From Thalassotalea fonticola (GTDB lineage: Bacteria; Pseudomonadota; Gammaproteobacteria; Enterobacterales; Alteromonadaceae), in NCBI RefSeq assembly GCF_032911225.1, contig NZ_CP136600.1, positions 2,604,001-2,668,000 of the forward strand: DNA of 64,000 nt. Direction: 5' to 3'. Shown here piece by piece: positions 60,306 through 64,000 of this stretch. The stretch's first letter is position 1, and each line of letters opens with the position of its first letter. The translations under genes were made by a program, and so were the position numbers. Below the pieces are notes generated by a model that saw nothing but the letters and a program-made list of their open reading frames with translations, did no database searches and was not told the DNA's origin.

Positions 60306-60363
60306 AAAAACAGGGGTCAGAGTCAAGTTATTATTAATAAACTTGACTCTGACCCCTGTTTTT
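60306..60363. repeat. Perfect 24-base inverted repeat, likely rsmI terminator
   Basis: Two perfectly complementary 24-base arms (60306-60329 and 60340-60363) flank a 10-base AT loop. Key parts are CAGGGGTCAGAGTCAAGTT on the left and its complement on the right, ending in runs of A or T on both strands. It starts four bases past the rsmI stop and could terminate transcription in either direction. Similar GGGGTCAGAGT palindromes are common mobile REP-like units in marine gammaproteobacteria (from memory). Confidence 0.85.
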
Positions 60364-60367
60364 TTTG

Positions 60368-61216
60368 TTATTTAAGCTCTAAGGCTATTTGATACAAGGC
60401 GTTTTTTTTCACCCCGTGTATTTCGGCAGCGATGGCGCAGGCAGTTTTCGGCTTCATCTCACTCAGTAAAAGCTTTAGGGTTTTTATCGCTACTTCGGGA
60501 ATATCGTTTGGATCAATATGAGCACCTTCGATAATAAGTACCATTTCACCTTTTAATTGATTTGGATCGCCATCAAGCCAAGCAAGAATATTTTCGGCAG
60601 AATCGGCATGAATAGTTTCAAATGTTTTGGTTAGCTCTCTGGCAATAACAATTTGACGGTTTCCACCCAATACATCATTTATATCTTGCACTGTATCTAT
60701 GGCCCGGCGTGGCGCATCATAAAACACCATAGTTCTTGGTTCACTCGCAAGCTCGCTCAGCTTTGCTTGGCGTGCCCCCGACTTAGAAGGCAAAAAGCCT
60801 TCAAAAGCAAATCTATCTGTAGGTAAACCAGCAACCGATAACGCAGCGATCGCAGCACATGCACCAGGCACAGGAACTACGGTTAGATTTTGCTCTCTAA
60901 GATGTCGTACAACATGAAAGCCAGGATCTGAAATTAGCGGTGTGCCTGCATCTGAAACTAGCGCGATGCTTTTACCTTGCTGTAGTAATTCTGCAATATA
61001 ATCTTGGCGTTGACGCTCGTTATGATCGTGCAATGATAAGGTTTTATTTTTAATATTGTAGGCGGATAATAATCTGCCTGTATGACGAGTATCTTCACAC
61101 GCAATTAGATCAACTTGCCTAAGTACTTCGATTGCCCGTTGACTAAGATCTAATAAATTACCGATTGGCGTTGCTACTACATAAAAAGTACTAGAATTAA
61201 CAGTGATTTGACTCAT
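60368..61216 (-). CDS. rsmI: 16S rRNA (cytidine-1402-2'-O)-methyltransferase
   Basis: SAM-dependent methylase that, with RsmH, modifies C1402 of 16S rRNA. The 282-residue protein has the tetrapyrrole methylase-fold motifs FYVVATPIGNLLDLSQRA, LIACEDTRHTGRLL, SDAGTPLISDPGFHVVR, VPGACAAIAALSVAGLPTDRF and the Gly-rich FEGFLPSK. It is divergent from lpoA, as in E. coli (yraL/yraM). Confidence 0.97.
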   Translation of the reverse strand: MSQITVNSSTFYVVATPIGNLLDLSQRAIEVLRQVDLIACEDTRHTGRLLSAYNIKNKTLSLHDHNERQRQDYIAELLQQGKSIALVSDAGTPLISDPGFHVVRHLREQNLTVVPVPGACAAIAALSVAGLPTDRFAFEGFLPSKSGARQAKLSELASEPRTMVFYDAPRRAIDTVQDINDVLGGNRQIVIARELTKTFETIHADSAENILAWLDGDPNQLKGEMVLIIEGAHIDPNDIPEVAIKTLKLLLSEMKPKTACAIAAEIHGVKKNALYQIALELK

Positions 61217-61310
61217 AAATATATTGATACCATTTGAACACAGCTATTGCTCAACAGCGAGCATGCGGTTTATTATATACCAATTAATGGTGATAAAAAT
61301 AACGAGTTCA
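61217..61310. promoter_or_regulatory. Divergent promoter region rsmI / lpoA
   Basis: A 94-base AT-rich spacer between divergent starts. It must hold both promoters; TATTATATACC around 61271-61281 could be a plus-strand -10 area for lpoA, but this is a guess. Confidence 0.45.
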
Positions 61311-63249
61311 ATGAAAAACACTTATCTACTACTTTCCTTAGCTATTCTAACGTTATTATACGGTTGTGCAGCACCTGTTTCAGATAAAAGACCAAGTAAG
61401 CAAGCCTCAGCTCAGGTACCGCCTGAAGTAGAAACCATTGCAGACAGCGAACTATCTGCAATGGATTTATTATCAGCCGCAACTGATGAAAGCAATAATC
61501 AGGCAACAATTCTATTACTACAAGCCTCTGCAAAGTTTATTTATGAGCAACGCCTTGAACAATCCCTTCATATCAGCATTGAATTAAGCAAATTAGAACT
61601 TAGCAAAGGGCAAAGAAATTATAATCAATTAAATATGGCAGAAGCGCTATTTGAATTAGGCCATACAGACCTAGCAGCAATTGAGCTTGCTAAAATTGAA
61701 ATCGCCTCCCCAGCTAAACGGCAGTTGTTCTTACAAGCTAGTATTAACGTGCAACAAGATTTATTGGTTGATGGCATTATCAGCTTTTTAGATTATCACC
61801 AAATGTACCCGGTGCAATCTATTGATGAAGCCTCTTATTTATCTTCATTATTTAGCCAGTTAACTCCTTGGCAAAAACGTGCCCTTAAAAAGCGTAGTGC
61901 CACAGGCCTTAATGGTTGGTTGGCTTATACTGAAATAGTGGCTGCTAACGCCCATAATCCTGCAAATTTAAATTCGAGCTTAAGCAAATGGCAAAGTAAA
62001 TATAAACAGCACCCTGCCAATTTATTAACACCTGCTCTGAATGCTGCCGCGCTTGAAGTAGATAATATTTTAAATTATATAAATGTTGCCGTGTTAATTC
62101 CCTTATCAGGTAGAGAAGCGGCATTAGGGAAAACTATTCAAGCAGGTATTATTGCTGCTTATCAATTACAACCTGACCGACAGTTAACCTTTGTAGATAC
62201 TAATGCTAAAGGCATGACAGATATTGTCAATCAATTACATGTAATCAAACCTGATTTTGTGATTGGCCCATTACTCAAACAGCACGTTGATAGCTACTTA
62301 GCGACTAATTATCAGCAAATAGGTGATATAAATACAGACCTAGTAGATGATGAAGACCTATTAAGTGAACCAGTACCTCAGCCCATGACAATAGAAACAG
62401 TCGAGACGAGTGTAAATATACAATCCCCCCAACAACAAACACATACTTGGCCAACCTTATTATTAAATTTACCTGAGCATGCATTTTTAAGTGAAAACCA
62501 ATTTGCTTTATCTATGCTTCCTGAAGATGAAGCAAGTCAGGCTGCGTTTTCATTGAGTCAGCAAGGATTTAAATCACCGTTAATATTAAGTCAAAACACT
62601 GCTATAGGTAAAAGAATGGCCAACAGTTTTGCATTGCAATGGCAGAAACAAACCAGCAGTGATGCAAGTATCATTTACTATCCTAGCGGTAATAAAATGC
62701 AACAGGCGGTTAAGACGGGGTTGGATGTTAATTTATCAGATGAACGCATCTATTTACTGCGTAACAGAGTAAAAGAAAATGTTAAAGCAGAAGCAAGGAA
62801 TCGACGTGATGTTGACATGATTTATATGTTTGCCACCCCCGATCAAGCAAGGTTATTAAAGCCGTATATTGATGTCAACATAAGTCCGTTTGCCAACGCT
62901 ATTCCCATGTATGCAAGTTCAAGAAGTTACAACGTAAACACCGACAGAAACACGCGCAGAGATCTTAATGGTTTGACCTTCACTGAAATTCCCTGGTTAT
63001 TGCCCTCTAAACAAGTAAACCCTTTAATGTCGGCAGATGCCAAGAAAATATGGCCAAACAGAAACAGCCAACTTGAACGCATATATGCAATGGGCATAGA
63101 TGCGCTACAATTAATAGATAAAGTAAAAGCAATGCAGCTTATCCCAATGTTAAGACATAAAGGGGAAACAGGAACTCTACAAATGGATACAAATCGTATC
63201 ATTAGCAGAAGTTTATCCTGGGGTAAGTATCGCACTTCACGGATACAAA

Positions 63250-63266
<17 letters not shown>
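61311..63266 (+). CDS. lpoA: Outer membrane lipoprotein activator of PBP1A
   Basis: In E. coli LpoA reaches through the periplasm to stimulate the peptidoglycan synthase PBP1A. The ATG at 61311 is chosen because it starts a lipoprotein signal (KNTYLLLSLAILTLLYGC, lipobox LYGC); a longer in-frame start adds 29 unrelated residues. The 651-residue protein has a helical TPR-like N-terminal half (about 40-255) and a C-terminal periplasmic-binding-protein-like domain beginning NVAVLIPLSGREAALGKTIQAG and containing PDFVIGPLLK and DMIYMFATPDQARLLKP. It overlaps yraN by 17 bases. Confidence 0.95.

Positions 63267-64000
<734 letters not shown>

Noticed and set aside
61224..61310. Longer lpoA start
   Set aside because: It would bury the lipoprotein signal peptide 29 residues inside the protein.

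Overview
The window looks like a chromosomal core segment of a marine gammaproteobacterium, most likely an Alteromonadales of the Colwelliaceae type (Colwellia or Thalassotalea-like). The grounds are low GC by eye, the linked order nadC-ampD-ampE-pdhR-aceEF-lpd and pilABCD-coaE-zapD-yacG, a complete division and cell wall (dcw) cluster, and intergenic spaces full of short palindromic and tandem repeats. The genus is inference; no database was consulted.

Layout. 1-3273 (minus): large secreted lipoprotein, its C-terminus beyond the left edge. 3514-10943 (minus): the pyruvate dehydrogenase operon pdhR-aceE-aceF-lpdA behind two identical PdhR-type operators. 10962-14089: ampE and ampD (minus), then divergently an aspartic protease and nadC (plus). 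14376-21102 (plus): type IV pilus genes pilA, pilB, pilC, pilD, then coaE, zapD, yacG. 21163-22487: an unknown exported protein (minus) and a DUF3465 protein (plus). 22652-45833 (minus): mraZ-rsmH-ftsL-ftsI-murE-murF-mraY-murD-ftsW-murG-murC-ddl-ftsQ-ftsA-ftsZ-lpxC, then an M23 peptidase, secA and mutT. A broken dciA-like gene lies on the plus strand between the M23 gene and lpxC. 46281-59226 (plus): tkt, pgi, a large tripartite hybrid histidine kinase, an ACT-domain malic enzyme and a DUF6351 protein. 59337-60289 (minus): rnpB followed by two partial tandem copies of its 3' part, each with its terminator. 60368-64000: rsmI (minus), then divergently lpoA, yraN and the start of diaA.

How the genes work together. 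The dcw genes make the peptidoglycan precursor from UDP-MurNAc to lipid II (murC to murG, ddl, mraY) and build the divisome (ftsL, Q, A, Z, W, I). They are probably controlled by MraZ through three 10-bp-spaced GTGG boxes. AmpD and AmpE serve cell wall recycling, and LpoA activates a peptidoglycan synthase. PdhR, AceE, AceF and LpdA convert pyruvate to acetyl-CoA; malic enzyme, transketolase and Pgi are further central carbon enzymes.

Most worth a second look: (i) a dciA-like frame with two in-frame ochre stops and no start codon; (ii) a diverged 113-bp tandem duplication at the ftsW/murG junction that keeps a TAGTG stop/start overlap at both ends; (iii) triplicated 3' rnpB sequence; (iv) a second MraZ-like box cluster facing tkt; (v) several dispersed intergenic repeat families, including a 12-unit TTCTCGT array. 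I found no CRISPR array, prophage, insertion sequence or clearly new multi-gene system.
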